Positions 17,167-25,783 of a stretch of 64,000 bases of DNA are shown here, piece by piece. Source of the DNA: an uncultured Erythrobacter sp. (lineage in GTDB: Bacteria; Pseudomonadota; Alphaproteobacteria; Sphingomonadales; Sphingomonadaceae); contig CANLPY010000001.1 of the NCBI GenBank assembly GCA_947493165.1, positions 806,001 to 870,000 on the forward strand, written 5' to 3'. Under the pieces are notes generated by a model, which saw only the letters and a program-made list of their open reading frames with translations, was not told where the DNA came from and did no database searches. The position numbers and the translations under genes were made by a program. Numbering within the stretch: position 1 is the first letter of the stretch; every line of letters begins with the position of its first letter.

Positions 17167-17505
17167 TTAGATTTTGAATGGCTCTAGCTCCCCCCGAAGG
17201 CTCGCGAAGTTGCGTTCATCAACTTCGCCCGCCTCGTCCAACTCGGAAACTTGGTCATTCGCCTCGATTTCCGCTGCTGCCGGCGCGCCTGCTGCTTCCT
17301 CTCCCGGGGTCATACAGACGTGCAGATACGGCATCCACACATCGCCAAATTCGGCCTTTTGATACCAAACGTCGAGCACATCATAGCTCGCCCAAATTCC
17401 ATCAGGTTCACGCAGGCGAAGTCCTTCGCCGATGCGCGGCACCGCGGCAAAGCGCATGCGGTCTTGCGATTGATGGGTCTCGTTTTGGACTTCGATTTCG
17501 ATCAC
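17167..17505 (-). CDS. hypothetical protein, 112 residues
   Basis: Unrecognised acidic cytoplasmic protein. The first 70 residues look folded (R-I-G-E-G-L-R-L-R-E-P-D-G-I-W-A-S-Y-D-V). A low-complexity Glu/Ala linker follows, then a final R-N-F-A-S-L-R-G-E-L. The start is GTG. It lies 40 bases upstream of the response regulator on the same strand and could be co-transcribed with it. Confidence 0.65.
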   Translation of the reverse strand: MIEIEVQNETHQSQDRMRFAAVPRIGEGLRLREPDGIWASYDVLDVWYQKAEFGDVWMPYLHVCMTPGEEAAGAPAAAEIEANDQVSELDEAGEVDERNFASLRGELEPFKI

Positions 17506-17623
17506 GTGTGCGGCCTCTGGTCATTATCAGCGCGCAGTGAGGCACGCTGGTCCTTGGCCAAGGGATAGGGGACAATACTAAAGGATTTGCAAACAGATCA
17601 GCGCCAATATGACGAATTGCCCA

Positions 17624-17647
17624 AACGGGCCGATCAGTCGGCCCGTT
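17624..17647 (-). terminator. hairpin terminator after topA
   Basis: A perfect 10-base stem (AACGGGCCGA / TCGGCCCGTT) with a four-base loop starts seven bases past the topA stop. Only three T residues follow on the minus strand, so it is a weak intrinsic terminator or an mRNA 3' stabiliser. Confidence 0.6.
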
Positions 17648-17653
17648 CACGCA

Positions 17654-20215
17654 TCAATCCGCCGCCTTTGCTGCTGTCTTTTTCGCTGAAGCCTTTTTCT
17701 TAGCTGCGGGCTTTTTCTTAGGAGCTGCTTTTTTGCGCTTTTTCTTGGCCGGTCCCTTCGCCGCGCGCGCATCGATAAGCTCAATCGCTTTGGCCGCTTC
17801 GATGTCTTCAGGCTTGATATCCTTAGGAATCGTCGCGTTTACGTTGCCGTCAGTGACATAAGGGCCATAGCGACCCGGCATCACCTTAATCTCGCCGCCG
17901 CTGGTCGGATGCTCGCCCAGCGTCTTGATCGGTTCCGCCTTACCGCGCCCGCCGCCTTTGCGATTGGCTGCCTCTGCAAGCAACGTGACCGCCGCATTCA
18001 TGCCGGTGTCAAAAACATCGCGCGTGCTTTGCAGTTTGGCGTATTTGCCATCGTGGCGCAGATACGGGCCATAACGGCCGATTGCCGCCTCAATCTCCTT
18101 ACCCGTCTCTGGATGCGCGCCAACAATGCGCGGCAGATCAAGCAGTTTGATAGCCCATTCAAGGTCAAAATCATCCAGATCCTTGGGGATGGATGCGCGC
18201 TTTTTCTTCTCGCCATCCGCCATTTCGACATAGGGACCAAAGCGGCCCGATTTGCGTTCAATATCCTCACCCGTTTCAGGGTGCTGGCCCATCACGCCGT
18301 CATCGCTGCCATCATCGCCCTCACCACCAGGCTGGGCAAAACGGCGTGTGAACTTGCATTCGGGATAGTTTTGGCAGGCGATGAACGCGCCAAAGCGGCC
18401 ACCGCGCAGGTTCAATTTGCCGCCCTCACGCCCCTCTGTTTCGCACAGCGGGCAGAAACGGGCATCTTTGCCATCATCACGCGGCGGGAAGAGATAATCG
18501 GACAGATATTCGTCCAAAACTTCGGTCACTTCAGACGGAAGTTTTTCCATAACTTCTTCGGTTTTTGGTTTGAAATCCTTCCAGAATTTCGCGAGCAGCT
18601 GTTTGTAATCCTCGCGCCCGTCGGACACCGTATCAAGCTCATCCTCCATCCCGGCGGTGAAGTCATAAGCGACATATGTAGGGAAGAAACGTTCAAGGAA
18701 TGCGGTTAGCAGACGGCCCGAATCCTCGGCATGAAAACGGCTCTTTTCCATCCGCACATAATCGCGGTCGCGCAGGGTCTGGATGGTCGAGGCATAGGTC
18801 GATGGACGGCCAATGCCGAGTTCTTCCAGACGCTTAACAAGCGATGCCTCGGAAAAGCGCGGCGGTGGCTGCGTGAAGTGCTGGTTGGCCTCAACATCTT
18901 TTTTAGCCGGGCATTCGCCTTTGCTCATGGCGGGTAGCAAACCGTCCTCATCATCGTCTGACTTATCATCAAAACCTTCTTGATAGACGGCAAAGAAGCC
19001 GGGAAATTTGACGACTTGACCGGTCGCGCGCAGCTCGTGCTGGCCGGTCGCATCGCGCATATTCACAGTGGTCCGCTCCAGTTGAGCCGCTGACATCTGG
19101 CTGGCCATGGCGCGCTTGAAGATCAGCGAATACAGCTTCGCCTCATCACCCGATCCAGCGGCATCTCGGCTGAAATTGGTTGGCCGAATGGCTTCGTGTG
19201 CTTCCTGAGCATTCTTCGCTTTAGTGCTGTAAAAACGCGGTTTTTCCGGGCGATACTCTTTCGCAAAGCGTTCTTCGACCGCATCGCGCGCGGCCATGAT
19301 CGCAGACATATCCATCTGCACACCGTCTGTCCGCATGTATGTGATCGCGCCCGCTTCATACAGCGATTGCGCGCACCGCATGGTGTGGCTGGCGGAAAAG
19401 CCGAGCTTACGCGCCGCCTCTTGCTGCATCGTCGATGTCGTGAAAGGAGGAGATGGATTGCGCTTGAGCGGCTTGGTCTCAATATCCTCAACCGTGAAAC
19501 GTCCGCCTTCTACCGCAGCCTTGGCCGCCATTGCGCTGGTTTCATCGCCGAGGTCATGCTTGCCCAGCTTCTTGCCAGCGAATTGCGTGAGCCGCGCGTC
19601 AAACGCCGTTCCGTCGTGCTCCATTTTTGCGAGCACAGACCAGTATTCCACCGGTGTGAACGCCTCGATCTCACGCTCTCGATCAACAATCAGGCGCAAT
19701 GCGACCGACTGAACGCGGCCCGCTGATTTTGCACCGGGCAGCTTGCGCCACAGCACTGGTGAGAGGGTGAAGCCGAACAAATAATCAAGCGCGCGGCGGC
19801 CCAGATAGGCATCAATCAGCGGCTGATCGAGCTCACGCGGGCTCTTCATCGCCTCTGTCACTGCGCCTTTGGTGATCGAGTTGAACGTCACCCGGTCAAC
19901 CTTGGTTGGCAGAGCCTTTCGCTTCCGCAGCAGCTCTTGAACGTGCCAGCTGATCGCTTCGCCTTCGCGGTCAGGGTCGGTCGCGAGGACAAGACGCGAG
20001 GCGTCTTTTGCCGCATCCGCGATTTCCTTGAACCGCTTTTGCTTGTCGCGGTACAATTCCCAATCCATCGCAAAGTCTTCATCCGGACGAACGCTGCCAT
20101 CCTTAGGAGGCAGATCGCGGACATGGCCGTAGCTGGCGAGAACTTTGAAATCCTTGCCGAGATACTTTTCGATGGTCTTCGCCTTTGCCGGCGATTCAAC
20201 GATGACTAATTGCAT
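17654..20215 (-). CDS. topA: DNA topoisomerase I
   Basis: Type IA topoisomerase that relaxes negative supercoils. 853 residues. The TOPRIM domain comes first (V-I-V-E-S-P-A-K-A-K-T-I at the N-terminus, D-P-D-R-E-G-E-A-I near residue 80). The active-site Tyr lies in I-T-Y-M-R-T-D-G near residue 305, and a four-Cys zinc finger (F-C-P-L-C...C-Q-N-Y-P-E-C) near residue 600. Three repeated C-terminal modules each contain G-R-(F/Y)-G-P-Y. The last 35 residues are a Lys/Ala-rich tail, common in alphaproteobacterial TopA. Confidence 0.97.
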   Translation of the reverse strand: MQLVIVESPAKAKTIEKYLGKDFKVLASYGHVRDLPPKDGSVRPDEDFAMDWELYRDKQKRFKEIADAAKDASRLVLATDPDREGEAISWHVQELLRKRKALPTKVDRVTFNSITKGAVTEAMKSPRELDQPLIDAYLGRRALDYLFGFTLSPVLWRKLPGAKSAGRVQSVALRLIVDREREIEAFTPVEYWSVLAKMEHDGTAFDARLTQFAGKKLGKHDLGDETSAMAAKAAVEGGRFTVEDIETKPLKRNPSPPFTTSTMQQEAARKLGFSASHTMRCAQSLYEAGAITYMRTDGVQMDMSAIMAARDAVEERFAKEYRPEKPRFYSTKAKNAQEAHEAIRPTNFSRDAAGSGDEAKLYSLIFKRAMASQMSAAQLERTTVNMRDATGQHELRATGQVVKFPGFFAVYQEGFDDKSDDDEDGLLPAMSKGECPAKKDVEANQHFTQPPPRFSEASLVKRLEELGIGRPSTYASTIQTLRDRDYVRMEKSRFHAEDSGRLLTAFLERFFPTYVAYDFTAGMEDELDTVSDGREDYKQLLAKFWKDFKPKTEEVMEKLPSEVTEVLDEYLSDYLFPPRDDGKDARFCPLCETEGREGGKLNLRGGRFGAFIACQNYPECKFTRRFAQPGGEGDDGSDDGVMGQHPETGEDIERKSGRFGPYVEMADGEKKKRASIPKDLDDFDLEWAIKLLDLPRIVGAHPETGKEIEAAIGRYGPYLRHDGKYAKLQSTRDVFDTGMNAAVTLLAEAANRKGGGRGKAEPIKTLGEHPTSGGEIKVMPGRYGPYVTDGNVNATIPKDIKPEDIEAAKAIELIDARAAKGPAKKKRKKAAPKKKPAAKKKASAKKTAAKAAD

Positions 20216-20292
20216 GGTGGTGTATTGAAATCCTTACGTGTGTACGTACGCGCGAGGGTGGAGCCGGTTTCGCAAATGCGTCAAGAGGTCAA

Positions 20293-20964
20293 TTACTCGA
20301 AAACAGCAGCAAGTGAAGCGTCAGGCTCTCTCAAGGCTTTATAAGCGGTGATAGAAAGCCCCATCAGCATCAATGGCAATGTGTGGACCCCAAGCGATAC
20401 GAGCGCGCTTGATAGGCCGGAAAACGGTAAGCTGCCGAATATCGCGCTGAATGCGCCGCCGAACACGGCAATTGCAGCGAACCACATGCCGCCGATCAAC
20501 ATGAAGGCAACGGACAAGGGCAGTAAGTTTTGGCTGCTAGCGTGCCAACTGGCCCCGATCGCTTCAAACAATGTTGTTTTCTCCGCGACCAGAAAGCTGG
20601 GCGCCATGAGCCATTTTCCGCCCAGCAACAAACCCGGCACCAAAAGCAGCGAGAGACCGAAATAGATCGGGAACCCCAAAATGATCGCCATGAAGAAGAA
20701 ACTGAATATCTTGATCTTTTCATCCGACGAGACGCCGCCGCGCGACAGGATTGCGCGGTAGAGATAATATTGCGCGACAAAATACACGATGAAGATCGGC
20801 AGTGACAAAATACTACCGAGCGGCCCTGATAGATCGATCACCATGCCCGCGATCAGAAAGGCGAGAAGATATATACCCACCTCTTTGCGATTCTCAGATA
20901 GCTCTGCGAATGTGCCGCTTAACAGTTCGCTGACCCTAACTGTTCGGTTTTGAACAAATGCCAA
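20293..20964 (-). CDS. hypothetical multi-pass membrane protein
   Basis: 223 residues with about five or six hydrophobic segments. The short N-terminus R-V-S-E-L-L-S-G-T-F-A-E-L and the mid-protein F-L-V-A-E-K-T-T-L-F-E-A-I resemble the membrane domain seen in glycerophosphodiester phosphodiesterase-type and DUF975-like proteins ('E..S...AL..S......'). No catalytic motif is seen. It lies between topA and dprA on the same strand, with about 35-75 base gaps. Function unknown. Confidence 0.75.
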   Translation of the reverse strand: MAFVQNRTVRVSELLSGTFAELSENRKEVGIYLLAFLIAGMVIDLSGPLGSILSLPIFIVYFVAQYYLYRAILSRGGVSSDEKIKIFSFFFMAIILGFPIYFGLSLLLVPGLLLGGKWLMAPSFLVAEKTTLFEAIGASWHASSQNLLPLSVAFMLIGGMWFAAIAVFGGAFSAIFGSLPFSGLSSALVSLGVHTLPLMLMGLSITAYKALREPDASLAAVFE

Positions 20965-20997
20965 AATTCGCCCCTATTTGAATGCCTAATTGGGCCT

Positions 20998-22122
20998 TCA
21001 CCCAGCCAAGCTCACCCGCCCGCCGGAATGCCGCTCCAGATCGCCCGTGATCTCTAACTCCAACAGCGCCATTTGCACCAACGCCATGCTCGCGCCCGAT
21101 TGCCGGGCCAGCTCGTCCACCGCAACCGGCGCCGTTGAAAGCAGCGCAATTATTCGCTCGCTATCCCCAGCATCGAGCTGCGCATCGCCCAGCTCAGAGA
21201 AATCATATTCCTCGCGTTCTTCTGCCACGTTGAAACGGGATCGCGGCGTGCCCTCAAAACTCTCAAGCAGCTCAATCACTTCATCGGGGCTTTGCACGAG
21301 CACCGCACCATCGCGAATTAGCTGGTTGCAACCAAGGCTGCGCGTGTCGAGCGGGGAACCGGGTATCGCCATGACCTCGCGGCCTGCCTCACCGGCCAGC
21401 CGCGCAGTGATGAGCGAGCCGGATTTTGGCGCGGCCTCCACCACCAAAGTGCCCGCCGCAAGGCCTGCAATAATCCGGTTTCGGCTGGGAAAGTGCCGCC
21501 CTCTCGGCTCGGTCGCAGGAGGCTGCTCTGCAATAAGCAAGCCCTCATTCGCGATTTGCTCTTGCAGCGCTTTGTGCTCTGGCGGGTAGGCAATATCGAT
21601 TCCGCTCGCGATGACACCCACCGTTGCTGGCATTGCCCCTTCATGCGCTGCGCCATCGATCCCGCGCGCCAGCCCTGATACCACGACATACCCTTGCGCC
21701 GTCAAATCGCGCCCAAATTGCTTGGCGATCTTCACCGCCGCAGCAGAGGAATTGCGCGCACCCACCATCGCCACGCAGGGTTTCGACGCCAGCGTCACAT
21801 CGCCGCGATAGGTGAGGATGGGTGGCGCGCTTTCGATCTCAGCCAGCAGCGCCGGAAAATCGGGCAGATCATGAAACAGATAACTTGCACCTGCGCGCTG
21901 AATGCCTTCAACCTCACGCTCAATCCTGTGACGCGGCGCGGGGCGATAGCTGCGTTTGCCCCGCGACCCCAGTTCAGGCAGGGCTTCGAGCGCGGTGATC
22001 GCATTACCGAACCGCGCAAGCAATTTGCGATAGCTCACCGGGCCAATATTGGGCGAACGCAGCAAGCGAATACGAGCAAACGCCTCTGCTTGGGTTAGCG
22101 CTGTGACCGACTTTGAACTCAC
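20998..22122 (-). CDS. dprA: DNA-processing protein DprA
   Basis: Loads RecA on incoming single-stranded DNA during natural transformation. The 374-residue protein has an N-terminal SAM-like region (L-R-S-P-N-I-G-P-V-S-Y-R-K-L). Its Rossmann-fold core shows V-A-M-V-G-A-R-N-S-S, V-S-G-L-A-R-G-I-D-G-A-A-H and S-G-I-D-I-A-Y-P-P-E-H. The C-terminal winged-helix (DML1-type) domain covers about residues 315-370. Its ATG overlaps the plsY stop by four bases (ATGA). Confidence 0.95.
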   Translation of the reverse strand: MSSKSVTALTQAEAFARIRLLRSPNIGPVSYRKLLARFGNAITALEALPELGSRGKRSYRPAPRHRIEREVEGIQRAGASYLFHDLPDFPALLAEIESAPPILTYRGDVTLASKPCVAMVGARNSSAAAVKIAKQFGRDLTAQGYVVVSGLARGIDGAAHEGAMPATVGVIASGIDIAYPPEHKALQEQIANEGLLIAEQPPATEPRGRHFPSRNRIIAGLAAGTLVVEAAPKSGSLITARLAGEAGREVMAIPGSPLDTRSLGCNQLIRDGAVLVQSPDEVIELLESFEGTPRSRFNVAEEREEYDFSELGDAQLDAGDSERIIALLSTAPVAVDELARQSGASMALVQMALLELEITGDLERHSGGRVSLAG

Positions 22123-22721
22123 GCGTCTTTCTTCCCGCCGATCTTTGGCTCTTCACCCTTGGTAAGCCTGCCAATATTCTCGCGGTGGAGATAGATGATC
22201 AGGCCCGCGATGGCGGCGAGAACAGGCAAAAATTGGGGATAGCCGAACAAGGGCGCAGCGGCGGCAGCAGCGACAACGGCGCTCATCCCCGCCAGTGACG
22301 AAATGCGGAAAATCGCGAGCATGGAAAGCCAGATGCCTGCGTATGCGAGGCCGATGGGCCAAGCGAGGCCAAAGGCGACGCCAGCGTTTGTGGCAACGCC
22401 CTTGCCACCTTTGAACTTCAGCCAAACAGGAAAACAATGGCCCAGCACCGCAGCGCCCGCGGCAAAGGCCATTGCCACTTGGCCTGCTTCTCCCGGCCAT
22501 AATTGACCAGCGATAAATACCGGCGCGAAGCCTTTCACCAGATCGAGCAGCAAAGTCCCCGCTGCCAATCCCTTGTTGCCAGTGCGCAGCACATTGGTAG
22601 CGCCGATATTGCCGCTGCCAATATCGCGCACATCGCCCATGCCAGCCGCTTTGGTCAGCAGCAGGCCGAACGGGATTGAGCCGAGCGCATAGCCCAGTAT
22701 CGCTGCGTAAATTGCTTCCAT
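22119..22721 (-). CDS. plsY: glycerol-3-phosphate acyltransferase PlsY
   Basis: Inner-membrane enzyme that acylates glycerol-3-phosphate with acyl-phosphate, the first step of phospholipid synthesis. 200 residues with G-S-I-P-F-G-L-L near residue 12, the signature D-I-G-S-G-N-I-G-A-T-N near residue 32, and K-F-K-G-G-K-G-V-A-T near residue 100, all matching PlsY. The frame extends far upstream only because it runs antisense through murI. ATG at 22719-22721 gives the family N-terminus. Translationally coupled to dprA. Confidence 0.96.
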   Translation of the reverse strand: MEAIYAAILGYALGSIPFGLLLTKAAGMGDVRDIGSGNIGATNVLRTGNKGLAAGTLLLDLVKGFAPVFIAGQLWPGEAGQVAMAFAAGAAVLGHCFPVWLKFKGGKGVATNAGVAFGLAWPIGLAYAGIWLSMLAIFRISSLAGMSAVVAAAAAAPLFGYPQFLPVLAAIAGLIIYLHRENIGRLTKGEEPKIGGKKDA

Positions 22722-22826
22722 GCTTTTTAGCCCTTCCACGGGTACAAATCGTGACCCGCTTCCCTTTTCGCAAGGCGTAAGTAAAAGGCGGACCTTCCAC
22801 AAGCATAAGACGCGAAAGTCCAAACG

Positions 22827-23642
22827 ATTACCGATCCAACCGCTCCGATCCTGTTGCTTGATACCGGCGTTGGCGGGCTGACCATCTACGACGAGGTTCG
22901 GCGCGCCCTGCCCGATGCGCCGATCATTCTGGCAGCCGATTACGCTGGGCTGCCATACGGCACGAAGACGGAGGCAGAGGTTGCAGCCCGGGTCGCGGGC
23001 CTGCTTGGCCGGATGAGCGAGCGGTATCAGCCGCGCCTCGCCTGCATCGCCTGCAACACCGCCAGCACAATTGCATTGGGCATGGTACGCGAGGTTTTGG
23101 AGATCCCGATTGTCGGCACTGTGCCAGCAATCAAGCCTGCCGCGCTTAACAGCAAAACGGGCGTGATCGGGATGCTGGGCACAGCGGCAACTGTCCGCCA
23201 GCCCTATGTTGATCGTCTGGAAGCAGAGTTTGTGACCGGCGGCAAGCTGATACGCTTTGCTGCGCCTGATTTGGTTGACGAAGCGGAAAACAAGCTGCGC
23301 GGCAGGCCCGTCAATCGCACCGTCATCAAGGCCGCGCTTGAGGGTTTGCTGGAACACGATGACGCAATGAAGATCGACAATGTGGTGCTGGGCTGCACGC
23401 ATTTCCCGTTGCTGAAAGAAGAACTGATGGACGTTGCGCTTTGCGACCTTGCCATGTCTCCAGACCTGCGTTTTGTTGATGGTGCAGCGGGCATAGCGCG
23501 CCGAATTGCGCACCTGCTGGAGGGTCAAGAATTCACCAAAACAGGTCCAAATCGCGCGGTGACAACGGGCGACCTTGGCCGCTTGCAGGAACTCAATGGC
23601 GCTTTCGCGAATTATGCTATCGATCAGATTGATCGATTTTAA
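22827..23642 (+). CDS. murI: glutamate racemase (apparent ATT start)
   Basis: Makes D-glutamate for peptidoglycan. Family motifs are L-L-D-T-G-V-G-G-L-T, A-D-Y-A-G-L-P-Y-G, A-C-N-T-A-S with the first catalytic Cys, and L-G-C-T-H-F-P-L-L with the second. An in-frame stop at 22806-22808 leaves no ATG or GTG before the L-L-D-T-G strand. The only TTG (22854) would delete part of the first beta strand. The ATT at 22827 would give I-T-D-P-T-A-P-I-L-L-L-D-T-G, the N-terminus expected from the family. I therefore place the start there; 22854 is the conservative alternative. Confidence 0.9.
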   Translation: MTDPTAPILLLDTGVGGLTIYDEVRRALPDAPIILAADYAGLPYGTKTEAEVAARVAGLLGRMSERYQPRLACIACNTASTIALGMVREVLEIPIVGTVPAIKPAALNSKTGVIGMLGTAATVRQPYVDRLEAEFVTGGKLIRFAAPDLVDEAENKLRGRPVNRTVIKAALEGLLEHDDAMKIDNVVLGCTHFPLLKEELMDVALCDLAMSPDLRFVDGAAGIARRIAHLLEGQEFTKTGPNRAVTTGDLGRLQELNGAFANYAIDQIDRF

Positions 23643-23740
23643 GCAGTCCACCTGCAAATTATTCGCAAAGATAGCGCTGGAAATAGGGGCAATCTCCGCC
23701 TAGATCGCGCTCACTTCTGGCCCGCCGCACGGGCGAAACG

Positions 23741-24973
23741 ATGAGTAAACACGTGAATTACGGCAACGTCTTCGACAAAGCGATTGACCGCCTCCATGAG
23801 GAAGGCCGCTACCGCGTGTTCATCGACATTATGCGCAATAAAGGCGCCTATCCCAATGCGCGCTGCTTTCACGGACACAACGGACCAAAGCCGATCACTG
23901 TCTGGTGCTCCAACGATTACCTTGCGATGGGCCAGCACGAAAAGGTCATCACCGCGATGGAAGATGCGCTGCACGATGTGGGCGCAGGTAGCGGCGGCAC
24001 GCGCAACATCGGCGGCAACACGCACTTCCACGTCGAGCTAGAGCATGAACTTGCTGATCTTCACGGCAAAGAAGGCGCCCTTACCTTCACTAGCGGCTAC
24101 GTGTCGAACGACGCGACGCTTTCAACGCTGGGCAAATTGCTGCCCGGCTGCGTGATTTTTTCCGATGCGCTCAACCATGCAAGCATGATCGCAGGCATTC
24201 GCAATTCGGGATGTGAGAAGCGTGTATTCAAACACAACGACATGGCGCATTTGGAAGAAATGCTGGCAGCCGAAGATCATGACGCGCCCAAAGTCATTGC
24301 CTTCGAAAGCGTCTATTCGATGGACGGCGATGTAGCCCCAATCCACGAGATTTGCGATCTCGCTGAGAAATACAACGCCCTCACCTATATCGATGAAGTT
24401 CATGCGGTCGGCATGTATGGGCAGCGCGGCGGCGGCATTTCAGAACGTGATGAAGCGGCGGACCGGATCGACATTATCGAAGGCACGCTAGGCAAAGCGT
24501 TTGGCGTCATGGGCGGCTATATCGCGGCTGATACGCGCATTATTGACTGCATCCGCAGCTATGCGCCAGGTTTCATCTTTACAACGTCGCTGTCACCAGT
24601 TCTGGTTGCGGGCGTGCTCGCCTCGGTCAAGCATCTCAAATCCTCAAGCGAAGAACGTGACGCGCAGCAAGCCAACGCAGAAGCGCTCAAGACCAAGATG
24701 CGCGATGCTGGCCTGCCAGTCATGGACAGCGTGACGCATATCGTGCCGCTGATGGTCGGCGATCCGGTTCGCGCAAAGAAGATCAGCGACATCCTGCTCG
24801 CCGAATATGGCTGCTACGTTCAGCCGATCAATTACCCGACCGTGCCGCGCGGGACCGAGCGCCTGCGCTTCACTCCCGGCCCGATGCACACCGCCGCGAT
24901 GATGGATCAGCTGGTGGGCGCGCTGGTTGAGATCTGGGACCGGATGGAGCTGGAGCTGCGCCAAGCGGCTTAG
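23741..24973 (+). CDS. hemA: 5-aminolevulinate synthase
   Basis: Condenses glycine and succinyl-CoA to 5-aminolevulinate, the C4 entry to haem, characteristic of alphaproteobacteria. The 410-residue PLP enzyme shows W-C-S-N-D-Y-L near residue 54, [10 protein letters not shown] near residue 82, I-D-E-V-H-A-V-G and the PLP lysine in E-G-T-L-G-K-A-F-G near residue 248. Its substrate succinyl-CoA is the product of the methylmalonyl-CoA genes at the window start, though the genes are 20 kb apart. Confidence 0.97.
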   Translation: MSKHVNYGNVFDKAIDRLHEEGRYRVFIDIMRNKGAYPNARCFHGHNGPKPITVWCSNDYLAMGQHEKVITAMEDALHDVGAGSGGTRNIGGNTHFHVELEHELADLHGKEGALTFTSGYVSNDATLSTLGKLLPGCVIFSDALNHASMIAGIRNSGCEKRVFKHNDMAHLEEMLAAEDHDAPKVIAFESVYSMDGDVAPIHEICDLAEKYNALTYIDEVHAVGMYGQRGGGISERDEAADRIDIIEGTLGKAFGVMGGYIAADTRIIDCIRSYAPGFIFTTSLSPVLVAGVLASVKHLKSSSEERDAQQANAEALKTKMRDAGLPVMDSVTHIVPLMVGDPVRAKKISDILLAEYGCYVQPINYPTVPRGTERLRFTPGPMHTAAMMDQLVGALVEIWDRMELELRQAA

Positions 24974-25065
24974 ACTAGGCAACGGCGGCAGCGCCGCGCC
25001 GTAACGTCCTTTGCGCTGCCACCGCAATACGCTAGCACTCACCTGAAAATTCAGGAGAGAACTAC

Positions 25066-25758
25066 GTGAGCGGTAACCCCAATCAGAAGTATGATGAAAT
25101 CGTCCTCGGACGCAGATCGATCCGTGGCTACCTTGATAAGCCGGTCCCGCAGAAACTGATTGAAGAGGTGCTGGCAATGGCAATGCGCTCACCCTCATCA
25201 ATGAACACCCAGCCATATCATTTCCATGTGATCACGGGTGAGCCGCTGGACCGCATCCGCAAAGGCAACACGGAGCGTATTCTTGCGGGAGAGCCGGACA
25301 GCCGCGAATTTCGCAAAGGCCACGCATTCGAAGGCGTCCACCGCGACCGGCAGGTCGGCTGCGCGATCCAATTGTTCGAAGCGATGGGAATTGGCCGCGA
25401 AGACAAAGAAAAACGGCAAGACTGGGTGCTGCGCGGATTTCGCCAGTTCGATGCGCCGGTGTGCGTGATCATCAGCTATGATAAAGAGCTATCCGATGCC
25501 GATGACACTGTGTTCGATTGCGGTGCGGTGACGACAGCGATGGTCAACGCGGCATGGTCACGCGGGCTCGGCTGCGTGATCAATTCGCAAGGCATCATGC
25601 AAAGTCCGGTGGTGCGCGAACATGCGAATATTCCAGACGATCAGGTGATCATGAAGGCCGTCGCGATGGGCTGGCCCGACGAAGACTTTCCCGCCAACCC
25701 GGTGAAGATCACGCGCCGCAGTGTGGACGAGGCCGCGACGTTTGTGGGGTTTGAATAA
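25066..25758 (+). CDS. nitroreductase family protein
   Basis: FMN-dependent oxidoreductase of 230 residues. R-R-S-I-R-G-Y near residue 12, the helix P-S-S-M-N-T-Q-P-Y-H near residue 41 and the C-terminal G-W-P-D-E-D-F-P-A-N are typical of the NfnB/NfsA-like family. The start is GTG 25066, preceded by CAGGAGAGA at seven bases. The natural substrate cannot be deduced. Confidence 0.9.
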   Translation: MSGNPNQKYDEIVLGRRSIRGYLDKPVPQKLIEEVLAMAMRSPSSMNTQPYHFHVITGEPLDRIRKGNTERILAGEPDSREFRKGHAFEGVHRDRQVGCAIQLFEAMGIGREDKEKRQDWVLRGFRQFDAPVCVIISYDKELSDADDTVFDCGAVTTAMVNAAWSRGLGCVINSQGIMQSPVVREHANIPDDQVIMKAVAMGWPDEDFPANPVKITRRSVDEAATFVGFE

Positions 25759-25783
25759 GGGGAAGCGTTTCAGGGCCGACTAT

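Noticed and set aside
22722-23657. Long minus-strand extension of the plsY frame (to 512 residues)
   Set aside because: It runs antisense through murI and has no family similarity; PlsY begins at the ATG at 22719-22721.
24974-25065. GC-rich hairpin after hemA as a terminator
   Set aside because: The stem ACGGCG/CGCCGT is short with a large loop and no T run follows, so evidence is too weak.
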